The notes under the pieces were generated by a model. It saw nothing but the letters and a program-made list of their open reading frames with translations, made no database searches and was not told where the DNA came from. Source: Chryseobacterium gleum (GTDB lineage Bacteria; Bacteroidota; Bacteroidia; Flavobacteriales; Weeksellaceae). Taken from it: DNA of 64,000 nt. The stretch is taken from NCBI RefSeq assembly GCF_900636535.1, contig NZ_LR134289.1:620001-684000 (forward strand). Reading direction: 5' to 3'. Within the stretch, counting starts at the first letter, position 1, and the number at the start of each line of letters is the position of its first letter. This document shows positions 9,425 to 18,435 of this stretch, one piece after another. A program made the position numbers and the translations under genes.

Positions 9425-9835
9425 TTATTCGTATTTCCAGATACCGGAAATCGTTAATATTTCCAGGCCCGGCTGCTTTTCTCCATAGCTGAATATACAG
9501 ATATACTTTGAGTGGCATGAAGTACAATCGGCACCAAAGTATAAAGTCGGAAGATCATTAACGGTGAATTCTCCGAAATGAAGCACTCTTTGAGAGGTTC
9601 TGTTGACCATTCCATTTTTCAACAGTTCGTCTTTGGATACTACTTTATCTTCATGGTAAAGCTGAAGGATGGGAAACCCGGATTCATAGGGAGCTATTAC
9701 AACTGAATTTTTGTTCCCGCAATCACAGCAGCTGAAAGTGGTTATTGCTGAAGGCAGAGCTTCATCATTGATGAAAGAGCTTTTTTCAACAGAAGCTTTT
9801 CCGGTAATGCTTATTGTTTCTGATATTGAATACAT
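9425..9835 (-). CDS. Hypothetical cysteine-pair protein, candidate immunity partner of the TNT lipoprotein
   Basis: A 136-residue protein without a signal peptide or membrane segment, so it should stay in the cytoplasm. Two CxxC pairs are visible, Cys36/Cys39 and Cys104/Cys107, plus extra cysteines at 37 and 113, which looks like a zinc-ribbon arrangement. I do not recognise the family. It begins 10 bases after the stop of the TNT-domain lipoprotein gene and the pair shares a terminator, so they are one transcript. A small cytosolic protein directly downstream of a predicted NAD-degrading enzyme is the arrangement of toxin-immunity pairs, but that role is inferred from position only. Confidence 0.65.
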   Translation of the reverse strand: MYSISETISITGKASVEKSSFINDEALPSAITTFSCCDCGNKNSVVIAPYESGFPILQLYHEDKVVSKDELLKNGMVNRTSQRVLHFGEFTVNDLPTLYFGADCTSCHSKYICIFSYGEKQPGLEILTISGIWKYE

Positions 9836-9845
9836 TTGGGCTGAT

Positions 9846-10559
9846 TTATGGCTGAATAACTGTGCCTGCTAAGTTATTATATTTTCCGCTGGGACTTCTC
9901 TTAATGGTAACTTTTATATAGCCTTCTTCTGCAAGCTTATTCCATGTTTTCTGATAACCGGTATTGATATCAATCGGAATTTTCCACATGGTTTGTTTTC
10001 CTTTTCCAGCCTGGCCAAACCATGGAATAATATCTGCGGTCTGGGTTTTAAACTGCATTGAATTATTCAGGACATCAATTTCATAATAAAAATCATATTT
10101 GTCTTCAGGCTGATTTAAGGCTCTTTGCGTAAAAGTATAGGTATATCCGTTGATGATCGGGCTGGTAAAACTTCCGCCTAACGTAGGAACGCCATTGCCG
10201 GTATAATTGCCCACAGCTCCGCTGTATCTGTCAAATTTCTGTCCAACCTGTAACGGAACATCATCAACGATATTGTAACCGCCGTTGGCAGGCGGCCATC
10301 CACCATTTAAATTGTTTGCTTTGAAAAGTGCTTCCAGTTCGCTCCATTTCCCCTGTTTGTAAAGATCGTAAGCCTGATTTCTTACAGGCTGGCTTACACT
10401 GTTATTCGGATCATAAGTTGCTGCCAGTTCATCAGCATTTTTATAGAATACAACGGTGACATCAGAATTGGCTTCCGGTTCATCATCCCTGTCAGAGCTA
10501 CAGGCGACGGAGAAAGTGGTGATCGTTAAGATAAAAAAGTACTTAAATAAATGTTTCAT
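9846..10559 (-). CDS. TNT-domain (NAD+ glycohydrolase-like) lipoprotein
   Basis: A 237-residue lipoprotein. The signal peptide ends in a lipobox with Cys20 (TTFSVAC-SS). The C-terminal domain matches the pattern I know for TNT (tuberculosis necrotizing toxin) NAD+/NADP+ glycohydrolases: GGWPP at 86-90, VPLQVGQKFDRY ending at 112, a Gly/Pro-rich segment near 113-135, and the PWFGQ-A-GKGKQ block at 179-189 with its conserved glutamine. Family members degrade NAD and kill target or host cells. Here the domain would sit on the outer membrane or cell surface. The 10-base gap to the next gene suggests a toxin plus partner operon. The imperfect palindrome AAAGGG-gact-CCCTTT lies 39 bases upstream of the start. 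Activity is inferred, not shown. Confidence 0.75.
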   Translation of the reverse strand: MKHLFKYFFILTITTFSVACSSDRDDEPEANSDVTVVFYKNADELAATYDPNNSVSQPVRNQAYDLYKQGKWSELEALFKANNLNGGWPPANGGYNIVDDVPLQVGQKFDRYSGAVGNYTGNGVPTLGGSFTSPIINGYTYTFTQRALNQPEDKYDFYYEIDVLNNSMQFKTQTADIIPWFGQAGKGKQTMWKIPIDINTGYQKTWNKLAEEGYIKVTIKRSPSGKYNNLAGTVIQP

Positions 10560-10998
10560 ATAAAAAAATTAAATTATTTTAAAATTATTAAGGTATTAAA
10601 GGGGACTCCCTTTTTGAAACATTATTTCTTTACATATGCCTTAAGTGGAAATGCTAAGGTGAAAGTGGTAATACTTTGCAGTCAATATAACTGGATTTAA
10701 GAACCGGAATTGTTCAAGTACTAAATGATCCCAAAACAGAGTCAAAAGAAGCAACAGTGTTAAATGTTAAAAACAGTTTCGGAGCTCCCTTAAATACAAA
10801 CTGGGTAAACAGTACAATAGAATATTATTTGATAAATTTAAATCAAAAAACTCAAATATTGGTGATTTTTTATTTTAAATAAAATGATTATGTAAAGTTA
10901 ATAACAGTTATAAATGTTTTTCATGTAATATTTTACATAAAAAAATAAAACTGCCCCGTAAAGGGCAGTTTTTTTCACATCGTTTAATTTTAAAGTTA
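10560..10998. other. 439-base spacer with a palindrome and a startless open frame
   Basis: No standard gene is visible. Contents: an inverted repeat AAAGGG/CCCTTT at 10598-10613, close to the TNT gene start, which may be an operator; a 64-codon plus-strand frame at 10691-10882 with no ATG, bounded by TAA on both sides, whose translation (mixed charged and hydrophobic) looks more protein-like than chance but matches nothing I recognise; and the protease terminator at 10941-10976. The open frame could be a gene remnant. Confidence 0.4.
10941..10976 (-). terminator. Terminator of the secreted metalloprotease gene
   Basis: Arms AACTGCCC (10949-10956) and GGGCAGTT (10963-10970) with A and T runs outside, 23 bases beyond the stop of the minus-strand protease gene. 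GC-rich stem in an AT-rich spacer. Confidence 0.85.
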
Positions 10999-13929
10999 TT
11001 AATTTTTAATAAATCTCTTAGAGGATTCTCCGATTTGAATCATATAAGCACCTTTGATAAGATTGCTTACGTTTACAGAACCTCTCTGAAGTTTTCCTGA
11101 GTCAATTAGTTTTCCACCCATATCGAAGATTTTATAATCTTCTGAAGCTGTATTGGAAATGTAAAGGATATCTCTTACAGGGTTTGGATAAAGCTTCACA
11201 TCTGTGATCAGATCTTTGGTATTCTGAATATCTCCTTTTCCTGAAGATACAATGTTAAGCGTGTAATCCTCAACCTGCCCATAAGTAAATGCTTCACAAG
11301 ATGATGTAGGGATAGAGCTGTATTTCATCATTACTCTCATTCTTGTAGAACCAACAGTTGCTGTAGATGGAATTGTGATAGATCCTGTTACCGGGCTGGT
11401 TGTAGAACCTGCTTTTGTCCATGCCAGTTCTCCACTGTCTGTAAAGTCTCCGTCACCGTTGTAATCAATATAAACAGCGTATGCTTCGCTATATTTTGTA
11501 GAGGTCCAAACCGGAGTGATGGAAATTGTATAGGCATTTCCTCTTGTAACATTCGTAGAAATTGAAGTAAAGTTTTCATAACCTGCAGTTCCTGTAGAAG
11601 TATTATTAATAGATCCGAATGTTACATTTCCGATTCTTTCATCAGCTGTATTGGATGCTGAAGAAGAACAGTAAGTAACCGTTCCGCCTGAAAGAGTGGT
11701 AATGCTTACTGTATTACTGGAAACAGAAGCATTTCCTGCTGCATCTTTTGCTTTCACTGAGAAAGAGTAGGTTGTTGAAGGAGTAAGTCCTGTTACGGTA
11801 TACGTTGTAGAAGCAGTTGAACCGATTAATGAAGCCCCCTGATATACATCATATCCTGTAACCCCTACATTATCTGTAGCACCAGACCATGAAAGGTTGG
11901 TTGTTGTAGAAGTTGTTCCTGAAGCAGCAAGGGTAGGAGCTGTAGGAGCAACGGTATCAGGAGTTCCGGAACCTGCATTTACAGAAATATTGGCATTGTT
12001 GACATCAAAGAAAATGTGGTTTGATCCTTTTACCATAATTCTTCCTGTAGTTGTATTCGCATTAGGAATCGTTACAGCCTGTGAGCCGTCATTCGGAGTT
12101 CCTGCCAACAGTGTAGTCCATGTATTTCCACTATCTGTTGACCATAAGATATCTACATTGGCTGTATTTACTCCGTTTGCAGTAGTTCCTGCCACATCCC
12201 AGGTTACAGTTTGGGAACTTCCTCCGGCATATGTTGTAGCAGAGTTTTGTGAAGTTACCAGGAATGGTCCTGCAGTGGAATTAACTGTGATAACAGCATC
12301 ATCAGAATTATTTCCTGAACCTCCTGCTTTGTTGTCACGAACGGTAAATCTGAAGTTTAATGTTCTTGCAACAGAAGAAAGCGCCTCTACAGTGATTTCA
12401 GAGCCCGCTGTTGTGGTTGCACCTGTCAGGATAGAAGCCATTCGTGGGAAATATCTTACAGGTACTGTTGTTGGAGTCCATGATCTGAAGTTAGGTCCTG
12501 AAGCTTTTGTTGCACTAGCTGCCGAACTTGCTCCTGTCTGAGAAGAAGAGGCGTTGTCCATCTGTTCCCAGATATATGTTAAAGAATCTCCGTCGGCATC
12601 CGTTCCGGTACCTGTCAGTACAAACGGAGTTCCTTTTGGAATAGTATAGTCTAAACCTGCGTTGGCAGTAGGAATTGAGTTTCCTGTATTGGTATTGACA
12701 GAACAGGTTTTAGCTTTAATATTATTGGTAATCTGCTGAATGCTTATCGCATGGAAGAATGCATCGGAATGAGGCTGGATATCCTGGCTTGTAATTCCTG
12801 CATATCCCATGATGGTTGATCCTGATCCCGGTTCCATATTAGCACCTGTACCTTCGTTGCTCATGGAGAACGTGTGATTACCACCAAACTGATGTCCCAT
12901 CTCGTGAGCTACATAGTCGATGTCAAAATTATCTCCTGAAGGAATAGCATCTGCCGGAGAAGTGTATCCGCTTCCTTTTGATCCGTTTGTACAGATACAG
13001 CCGATACATCCCGCATTTCCACCGCCACCTGAAGCACCGAACAGGTGTCCGATATCGTAATTTGCTTCACCAATGACAGAGGTTAGAGTACTTTGTAACT
13101 GAGAATTCCAGTTGCTCATTCCTGAAGCTGCAGAATAAGGATCGGTAGAAGCGTTGGTGTAAATTACAGAGTCATTGTTGGCGATAAGAACCATTCTTGC
13201 TGCAAAATCTTTTTCAAAAACACCGTTTACACGGGTCATCGTATTGTTCATTGCAGCCAGGGCCTGTGCTTTGGTACCTCCAAAGTACGTAGTGTATTCA
13301 CCTGTACAGGAAAGTGCAAGTCTGAATGTTCTCAGCTTGGCATCGTCCGCATTAGGTCTTGCTGCGAGTGAGGAATTTGAAACTCCTTTCTGTGCGGCTT
13401 CTACTACTGTACATTCAAATTTGTTAAGATCATCCTTTTTATCAGATTTTCTGTACACAACGTAGGAGGAAAGGTCTTTTGTGTATGGCTCAATGAATAC
13501 AGCTGATTTATCGCCGTAAATTTCCATTGATGACAGTCCGAGTGGAGAAACACTGAAATAGACTGTGGAATTAGGATCATCCAGACCTTGTCCTACATAA
13601 GACTTGATATCCGGATATTTTGCTGCCAACTCAGGGGCAAAATTGGAATTCTCCCTCACTTTGAAATTTTCCATTCTACCTTCAGAATTCGGAAAAGAAA
13701 TAATGAGTTCTGATTTTTCGCCTGCAGCCAGTCTTTTGGGAGCTTTTGCCAGAGCATTTTTCAATCCGTTAATGTCCAGGTTGTAAACCTTTGGATTGTT
13801 GATGCTGTTTTTGTTTTCAAAGATCTCTGATGAAGCTTTTCTGGAACCTTCAGTCCAAAGACGGTCAGTCTGTGCGAAAGAAATACCCGAAACAAGGAGC
13901 ATTCCAATCAGCGTTAATTGTTTTTTCAT
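10999..13929 (-). CDS. T9SS-secreted reprolysin-type (M12B-like) zinc metalloprotease
   Basis: A 976-residue secreted protein. Domains in order: signal peptide (1-19, ending SFAQ), prodomain (about 20-190), a metzincin catalytic domain with HEMGHQFGGNH at 342-352 (zinc histidines 342, 346, 352 and catalytic Glu343) and the Met-turn TIMGYAG, Ser/Thr/Gly-rich beta domains (about 410-650), a fibronectin type III domain (about 655-745), a GEVED-type domain with YIDYNGDGDFTDSGE (about 750-890), and a type IX sorting domain starting VKLYPNPV and ending RFIKN. It should be exported by Sec, then across the outer membrane by T9SS, and act on extracellular protein. It is transcribed alone, from its own promoter to its own terminator. 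The long plus-strand frames on the opposite strand are shadows of its Thr/Ser-rich codons. Confidence 0.92.
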   Translation of the reverse strand: MKKQLTLIGMLLVSGISFAQTDRLWTEGSRKASSEIFENKNSINNPKVYNLDINGLKNALAKAPKRLAAGEKSELIISFPNSEGRMENFKVRENSNFAPELAAKYPDIKSYVGQGLDDPNSTVYFSVSPLGLSSMEIYGDKSAVFIEPYTKDLSSYVVYRKSDKKDDLNKFECTVVEAAQKGVSNSSLAARPNADDAKLRTFRLALSCTGEYTTYFGGTKAQALAAMNNTMTRVNGVFEKDFAARMVLIANNDSVIYTNASTDPYSAASGMSNWNSQLQSTLTSVIGEANYDIGHLFGASGGGGNAGCIGCICTNGSKGSGYTSPADAIPSGDNFDIDYVAHEMGHQFGGNHTFSMSNEGTGANMEPGSGSTIMGYAGITSQDIQPHSDAFFHAISIQQITNNIKAKTCSVNTNTGNSIPTANAGLDYTIPKGTPFVLTGTGTDADGDSLTYIWEQMDNASSSQTGASSAASATKASGPNFRSWTPTTVPVRYFPRMASILTGATTTAGSEITVEALSSVARTLNFRFTVRDNKAGGSGNNSDDAVITVNSTAGPFLVTSQNSATTYAGGSSQTVTWDVAGTTANGVNTANVDILWSTDSGNTWTTLLAGTPNDGSQAVTIPNANTTTGRIMVKGSNHIFFDVNNANISVNAGSGTPDTVAPTAPTLAASGTTSTTTNLSWSGATDNVGVTGYDVYQGASLIGSTASTTYTVTGLTPSTTYSFSVKAKDAAGNASVSSNTVSITTLSGGTVTYCSSSASNTADERIGNVTFGSINNTSTGTAGYENFTSISTNVTRGNAYTISITPVWTSTKYSEAYAVYIDYNGDGDFTDSGELAWTKAGSTTSPVTGSITIPSTATVGSTRMRVMMKYSSIPTSSCEAFTYGQVEDYTLNIVSSGKGDIQNTKDLITDVKLYPNPVRDILYISNTASEDYKIFDMGGKLIDSGKLQRGSVNVSNLIKGAYMIQIGESSKRFIKN

Positions 13930-13958
13930 ATTAAATATTAAATTTGATTGTGGAATAT

Positions 13959-13991
13959 CAAAGCTAATAAAAAATATATTATGGAAAACAA
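13959..13991 (-). promoter_or_regulatory. Promoter of the metalloprotease gene
   Basis: On the minus strand, TAGCTTTG (13959-13966) fits the TAnnTTTG -7 box and a TTG (13989-13991) lies 22 bases upstream, within the 17-23 range of Bacteroidota promoters. The predicted start point is about 23 bases before the ATG. Confidence 0.6.
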
Positions 13992-14237
13992 AATTTTTTA
14001 AGGAAAATTTAGACTTTTAATATAATATATTATGCGATACATTATATATAATTGAAAAAGCTCATTAATAAAAGAAAAGCGAAAACGATAAATTGAATTT
14101 TAATTCATATAAATGTGTTTTATTTATTAATTTATTAAAATGAGACAATATATATTGATGATTATTCAATTTTTATAGCAATATCAGTTTAATTGAATTT
14201 GTTGAAAATTGATTTACTACATTATATTTTATTGAAA

Positions 14238-14268
14238 AAAAAGCTGTTTCATTTTGAAACAGCTTTTT
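14238..14268 (-). terminator. Terminator of the DinB-acyl-CoA dehydrogenase transcript
   Basis: Arms AAAAAGCTGTTTC (14238-14250) and GAAACAGCTTTTT (14256-14268), loop ATTTT, 20 bases beyond the DinB-family stop. Confidence 0.85.
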
Positions 14269-14287
14269 CTATTTATTCAATTTTTAA

Positions 14288-14785
14288 TTACATTTTATCA
14301 TCAGCGGTGGGTCCATAAAGTCCGGGAACTTTATTTCCGGTTGATCTTAAATAAACAACCAGTTCACCTCTGTGATGGTACAAATGGTTATAAAGAAAAG
14401 CTCTTATCACCTGAACTTTGGGCATAGGAGGGAAAAGTACATTTCCGTCCATTTCCATTTTCCACTCGTTGAAATAGGTATTTTCGTCAGAGTTTTCAAG
14501 AGCTTTCTGTGCATTGGCAACATTTTCTTCAAATTTTGCAAGGATATTTTCCACTCTGGAAATATCTCCTTTATCATACCTGTAAGCGCCCATATCAAAA
14601 ATATCCTGATTGAAAGTGGGCTCATACCAGTTGTATACTTCTGCAATGTGGGAAGCCAGCTGACCGGTGGTCCAGTTTTTTTCAGACGGTTTCCAGTCTA
14701 GTGCGCTGTCAGGGATTGCCTGTAAAATTTTTCTGGTGTTTTCGGCTTCATGCAGAAACTCACCTAAAAGTGCCTGTTTAATCAT
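14288..14785 (-). CDS. DinB-family four-helix protein
   Basis: A 165-residue cytoplasmic protein with the DinB/YfiT four-helix fold: WTTGQLASHIAEVYNW (first metal His in the second helix region, about residue 46) and a C-terminal FLYNHLYHHRGELVVYL segment with the remaining histidines. Members bind a divalent metal through three His and several act as thiol transferases, for example with bacillithiol; the substrate here is not evident. It lies 18 bases downstream of the acyl-CoA dehydrogenase gene and ends at a strong terminator, so the two are probably one operon. Confidence 0.85.
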   Translation of the reverse strand: MIKQALLGEFLHEAENTRKILQAIPDSALDWKPSEKNWTTGQLASHIAEVYNWYEPTFNQDIFDMGAYRYDKGDISRVENILAKFEENVANAQKALENSDENTYFNEWKMEMDGNVLFPPMPKVQVIRAFLYNHLYHHRGELVVYLRSTGNKVPGLYGPTADDKM

Positions 14786-14803
14786 TTGTATCGGGATTTG
14801 AAA

Positions 14804-15943
14804 TTATTTCGTGATATCTCTTCCAATTACCAGTCTCTGGATCTCAGAAGTACCTTCACCAATGGTGCAAAGCTTAGAGTCTCTGTAGAACTTCTCAGCA
14901 GGGAAGTCTTTTGTGTATCCGTAGCCTCCGAAGATCTGGACAGCATTATTAGAGATTCTTACGCAAGCTTCAGAAGCATATAATTTTGCCATAGCTCCTT
15001 CTTTTGTCATTTTTTGTTTTGCATTCTTAAGAGTAGAAGCTCTTTGGATAAGAAGTTCAGCAGCATCAATTTCTGTAGCCATATCAGCCAGCATAAAGTT
15101 GATAGCCTGGAAGTCTGCAATTGGTTTTCCAAACTGATGTCTCTCTTTTGCGTATTTCAAAGCCGCTTTGTAAGCTCCTCTTGCGGTACCTAAGCTTAAT
15201 GCGGCAATAGAAATTCTACCTCCGTCCAAAACTTTCATAGCCTGTTTGAAACCTTCACCTACTTCACCTAAGCGGTGAGAATCCGGTACACGTACATTAT
15301 CAAAGATCAGTTCTGCTGTTTCGGAAGCACGCATTCCCAGTTTATTTTCTTTTTTTCCTGAAGTAAATCCGGGCATACCTTTTTCTAAAACAAAGGCTGT
15401 AGAATTATTTTTAGCTCCTTTTTCTCCTGTTCTCGTCATTACTACGGCAATATCTCCCGAAATAGCGTGTGTAATGAAATTTTTAGCTCCGTTGATGATC
15501 CACTCGTCACCGTCTCTTACAGCGGTAGTAGACATCCCTCCTGAATCTGAACCCGTATTGTGTTCTGTAAGTCCCCAGGCTCCGATTACTTTTCCGGAAG
15601 CCAGCTGAGGAAGCCATTTATGTCTCTGTTCTTCATTTCCAAATTCATAGATATGATTGGTGCAAAGTGAATTGTGTGCTGCTACAGAAAGACCAATAGA
15701 GGGATCAACCTGAGAAATTTCGTCCAGAATAGCAACATATTCGTGATAACCTAATCCGGAACCTCCATATTGTTCAGGAACTACGATTCCCATAAAGCCC
15801 ATCTCACCTAGTTGGTGGAATAAGTCTTTTGGAAAAGTCTGGCTTTCATCCCATTCCATAATATTCGGTCTGATGTTCTTTTCTGCAAATTCTCTAGCCG
15901 TCTCCGCTATCATTTTAATGTTGTCAATAGTCTCAGTATTCAT
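14804..15943 (-). CDS. Acyl-CoA dehydrogenase
   Basis: FAD-dependent dehydrogenase of acyl-CoA thioesters (short/medium-chain type), 379 residues, the usual family size. Visible signatures are GAWGLTEHNTGSDSGGM (FAD/substrate loop), GGRISIAALSLGTARGAY, QIFGGYGYTKDFPAEKFYRD and the IGEGTSEIQ block whose Glu363 matches the catalytic base of butyryl-CoA dehydrogenase. The frame is open up to 16096, but the extra 51 residues are unlike the family, so the start is set at ATG 15941-15943. It probably serves fatty-acid or branched-chain acid breakdown. Downstream DinB gene is co-directional and close. Confidence 0.93.
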   Translation of the reverse strand: MNTETIDNIKMIAETAREFAEKNIRPNIMEWDESQTFPKDLFHQLGEMGFMGIVVPEQYGGSGLGYHEYVAILDEISQVDPSIGLSVAAHNSLCTNHIYEFGNEEQRHKWLPQLASGKVIGAWGLTEHNTGSDSGGMSTTAVRDGDEWIINGAKNFITHAISGDIAVVMTRTGEKGAKNNSTAFVLEKGMPGFTSGKKENKLGMRASETAELIFDNVRVPDSHRLGEVGEGFKQAMKVLDGGRISIAALSLGTARGAYKAALKYAKERHQFGKPIADFQAINFMLADMATEIDAAELLIQRASTLKNAKQKMTKEGAMAKLYASEACVRISNNAVQIFGGYGYTKDFPAEKFYRDSKLCTIGEGTSEIQRLVIGRDITK

Positions 15944-16121
15944 ATAATAATAGTTAGTTCCCAAAGATAACCAAATTGATGGAATGCCAAAACAAATTAT
16001 TTTATCAGGGGCAATGCTCTTAGTTTTCAGTTTTTTATGTGTGAGAATTAATATTTTCTTAATCAAATATTGAGTTTCCTGAATTTTTAATTTCACTATT
16101 TTAGTTGCCCAATTTTACGGT

Positions 16122-18032
16122 ATGAAAAAAATTCTACTTCCTGTTATTTTAATTTCCTCTTATATTTCTGCACAGGCTCCTGCCGGATATTATGACGGTA
16201 CTGCCGGATTAACGGGGTATGTCCTGAAATCAAAACTTCATGATATCATTTCGGAAAAAATGATTAACTGGCATTATGATGATCTTAAAGTATTGTATGG
16301 GCAGACTGATCTTGACAAATATTATGATCATGACGCTTCCAATACTCAATACCTGTTGGATATCTATTCTGAGATTCCTTCAGGGCCTGATTCTTATGAA
16401 TATACAGTGGACCAGATCATTGCGGGTGCCAGTGTGGAAGGAATGGGCTACAACAGAGAGCATATGATGCCTCAAAGCACCTTCAGTACAAGCTCATCAA
16501 TCAGTGATTACCCGATGTATTCCGATCTGAACTTTATTATTCCTGTTGATGCCTATATCAATCAGAGGAGGAGTAATTATCCTTATGGAGTTGGCAATAC
16601 TACCAACCATTATATTTTCAGCAATACTTCGAGGATATCAAATGCAGCAATCCCCAATTATCCCTATACAGGAAGAGTTTATGAGCCTATTAATGAATTC
16701 AAGGGAGATATTGCAAGGAGTTTGTTGTATTTTGCTGTAAGATATGAAGGGAAATTGGGCTCATTCAATACAGCTTATACTACATCAGCTAATCTTACTC
16801 CTGCAACTGATCAGTGCCCGCTTGACGGAACGGAAGAAAGGGCTATCGACCTTCCATATGTGGCCATGCTTAAGCAGTGGAGTGCAATGGATCCTGTCTC
16901 CCAAAGAGAAATTGACAGGAATAACACCATATATACGCTACAAAAGAACAGAAATCCATTTATTGACCATCCTGAATGGATTGATATGATCTGGTCCGAA
17001 ACTCCCGACAATATTCCTCCTGCAGCACCGGGATCACTGGCTTCTACACAGCAGAATGCTCATTTTATCAATCTGAGCTGGACTGCTTCTCCTGATACGG
17101 ATGTTTTAGGATATCGGGTGTATATGAATGGATCAACGACGCCTGTTGCGGTTACAAAAGGAACATCTGTCAGCATAGATCATCTGAGCCCGTCAACAAC
17201 TTACACTTTTACGGTGAAAGCTTTTGATAAAGGATATCTGGAATCGCCTTTCAGTAATACTGTTACAGCTTCAACCATTGCTTCGGATACCTATGCACCG
17301 GATCTTATGATCACCAAATATATTTCCGGAACGAATACAGAATTCATTAAGAATAATGCACTTGAAATTGTTAATAAAACAGGACATGAGGTTAATCTGA
17401 ATAATTACAGGATCAACATCCAGTTCAAAAATACAAACACCGGAGCGATCTATAATGGTGATACCTATGAGTTGGAAGGGAAAGTAGGAAACAATGAAAC
17501 TTTTGTTATTCTGAATCCAAAAGGAACCCTGTCATGCTACACTCCTGATCAGGCAAAATTTGTAACAGCATCTGATCCCATGATGTTTGCAGGGGAAAAT
17601 TATGTAGAGCTTGCTTATAATAAAACAGTTACGGTAGATGCTATCGGGGTAAAATACACCATTAATAATAACGGTAATGTATCTTTATACAGAAAGAATA
17701 CCATCAACCAGCCTACCAGCACATTTACTATCAGCGAATGGGATTCTTATCCATCCAATTACTGTCAGAATCTCGGCACACTGTCAACCTCAGAATTGTT
17801 TGCTGATCATAATGAATTTACCGTCTATCCCAATCCGGTTGATGATCATCTTTATGTAACCGGAGAAACTGACAAAATAAAAACGGCCTGGATCATAGAT
17901 CTTTCAGGAAAAGTGATTTATACCGAAAAAGATCCTTTCAGATATAAGAAAGATATTGCTGTACAAGATATTCCAACTGGAATTTACTTCTTAAAGCTTG
18001 ATGAAAAGGCACATCAGTTTATTAAAAAGTAA
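16122..18032 (+). CDS. T9SS-secreted endonuclease I family nuclease
   Basis: A 636-residue secreted nuclease. Domains: signal peptide (1-18, ending ISAQ); endonuclease I domain (about 25-290) with GYNREHMMPQST at 109-120 (His114 in the catalytic region) and YSDLNFIIPVDAYINQRRSN; a fibronectin type III domain (about 298-385); a lamin-tail-like domain (about 390-545) with FIKNNALEIVNKTG; and a type IX sorting domain starting FTVYPNPVDDHLYV and ending HQFIKK. Homologous enzymes cut DNA and RNA outside the cell for nutrient or phosphate gain. Transcribed alone, divergent from the acyl-CoA dehydrogenase gene, and followed by a perfect hairpin terminator. Confidence 0.92.
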   Translation: MKKILLPVILISSYISAQAPAGYYDGTAGLTGYVLKSKLHDIISEKMINWHYDDLKVLYGQTDLDKYYDHDASNTQYLLDIYSEIPSGPDSYEYTVDQIIAGASVEGMGYNREHMMPQSTFSTSSSISDYPMYSDLNFIIPVDAYINQRRSNYPYGVGNTTNHYIFSNTSRISNAAIPNYPYTGRVYEPINEFKGDIARSLLYFAVRYEGKLGSFNTAYTTSANLTPATDQCPLDGTEERAIDLPYVAMLKQWSAMDPVSQREIDRNNTIYTLQKNRNPFIDHPEWIDMIWSETPDNIPPAAPGSLASTQQNAHFINLSWTASPDTDVLGYRVYMNGSTTPVAVTKGTSVSIDHLSPSTTYTFTVKAFDKGYLESPFSNTVTASTIASDTYAPDLMITKYISGTNTEFIKNNALEIVNKTGHEVNLNNYRINIQFKNTNTGAIYNGDTYELEGKVGNNETFVILNPKGTLSCYTPDQAKFVTASDPMMFAGENYVELAYNKTVTVDAIGVKYTINNNGNVSLYRKNTINQPTSTFTISEWDSYPSNYCQNLGTLSTSELFADHNEFTVYPNPVDDHLYVTGETDKIKTAWIIDLSGKVIYTEKDPFRYKKDIAVQDIPTGIYFLKLDEKAHQFIKK

Positions 18033-18056
18033 ATGAAATCAGATTTAAATGCTATT

Positions 18057-18089
18057 AAACCTAACAGGTTTTTAAAACCTGTTAGGTTT
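18057..18089 (+). terminator. Terminator of the secreted nuclease gene
   Basis: Perfect 15-base arms AAACCTAACAGGTTT (18057-18071) and AAACCTGTTAGGTTT (18075-18089) with a three-base loop, 24 bases after the stop, followed by a T run. Confidence 0.9.
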
Positions 18090-18148
18090 ATTTTTAGTAA
18101 TACATAAAGGAAATTGATAAGATCGTTTCACTTTGCTCACACTGATTC

Positions 18149-18266
18149 TTTTAGCCCTGATAGCAGCGGTTACCCCGGAGCGTAAGTGGGAGAGCTGGAG
18201 GGGTAAAGAGCGTGGGATAGGCAGGAGCGAGGAGTATGAGCGGATAGCAGGAATAAGCTTCTCGTT
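18149..18266 (+). other. GC-rich structured intergenic element (candidate ncRNA or repeat)
   Basis: A locally G-rich stretch in AT-rich DNA. It is bracketed by TTAGCCCTGATAGCAGCGG (5') and GAGCGGATAGCAGGAATAAG (3'), which share GATAGCAG and can pair as CCTGATA/TAGCAGG. Inside, TTACCCC (18170-18176) pairs with GGGGTAA (18200-18206). From memory, intergenic elements with a similar bracket recur in Flavobacteriia genomes; I cannot confirm this here. A 71-codon frame across it has no coding character and is not called. The strand is uncertain. Confidence 0.45.
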
Positions 18267-18435
18267 AAAAAAACTTGAAAAAAGTAGAGTTAAAGTAAAT
18301 GTAACTGTAAAGATTTCACTTATTTTTTTGCTTTTTCCCAATTTTTAGATTTGATGTAACGCCTTAAAAACCTTATGTTTACTGCATCATCGATATAAGC
18401 AGATTCGCTAATAATCAATATCTATAAGGGTTTCT

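Larger units (their letters stand above)
13930..14287. other. AT-rich 358-base spacer with promoter and terminator only
   Basis: Very AT-rich. It holds the protease promoter (13959-13991) and the DinB terminator (14238-14268). Two similar direct copies, ACATTATATATAATTGAAAA near 14040 and ACATTATATTTTATTGAAAA near 14219, are about 180 bases apart; their meaning is unknown. No open frame worth calling. Confidence 0.5.

Noticed and set aside
9425..10559. Type II toxin-antitoxin module
   Set aside because: The toxin-like protein has a lipoprotein signal and would not act in the producing cytoplasm; toxin-immunity fits better.
11897..12541. 214-codon open frame on the strand opposite the metalloprotease
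   Set aside because: It is the complement of Thr/Ser/Gly-rich codons of a well-supported gene, with no promoter or family pattern.
18133..18348. 71-codon plus-strand open frame over the GC-rich element
   Set aside because: It crosses the predicted stems, has no clear start context, and its composition follows the repeat structure rather than a protein.
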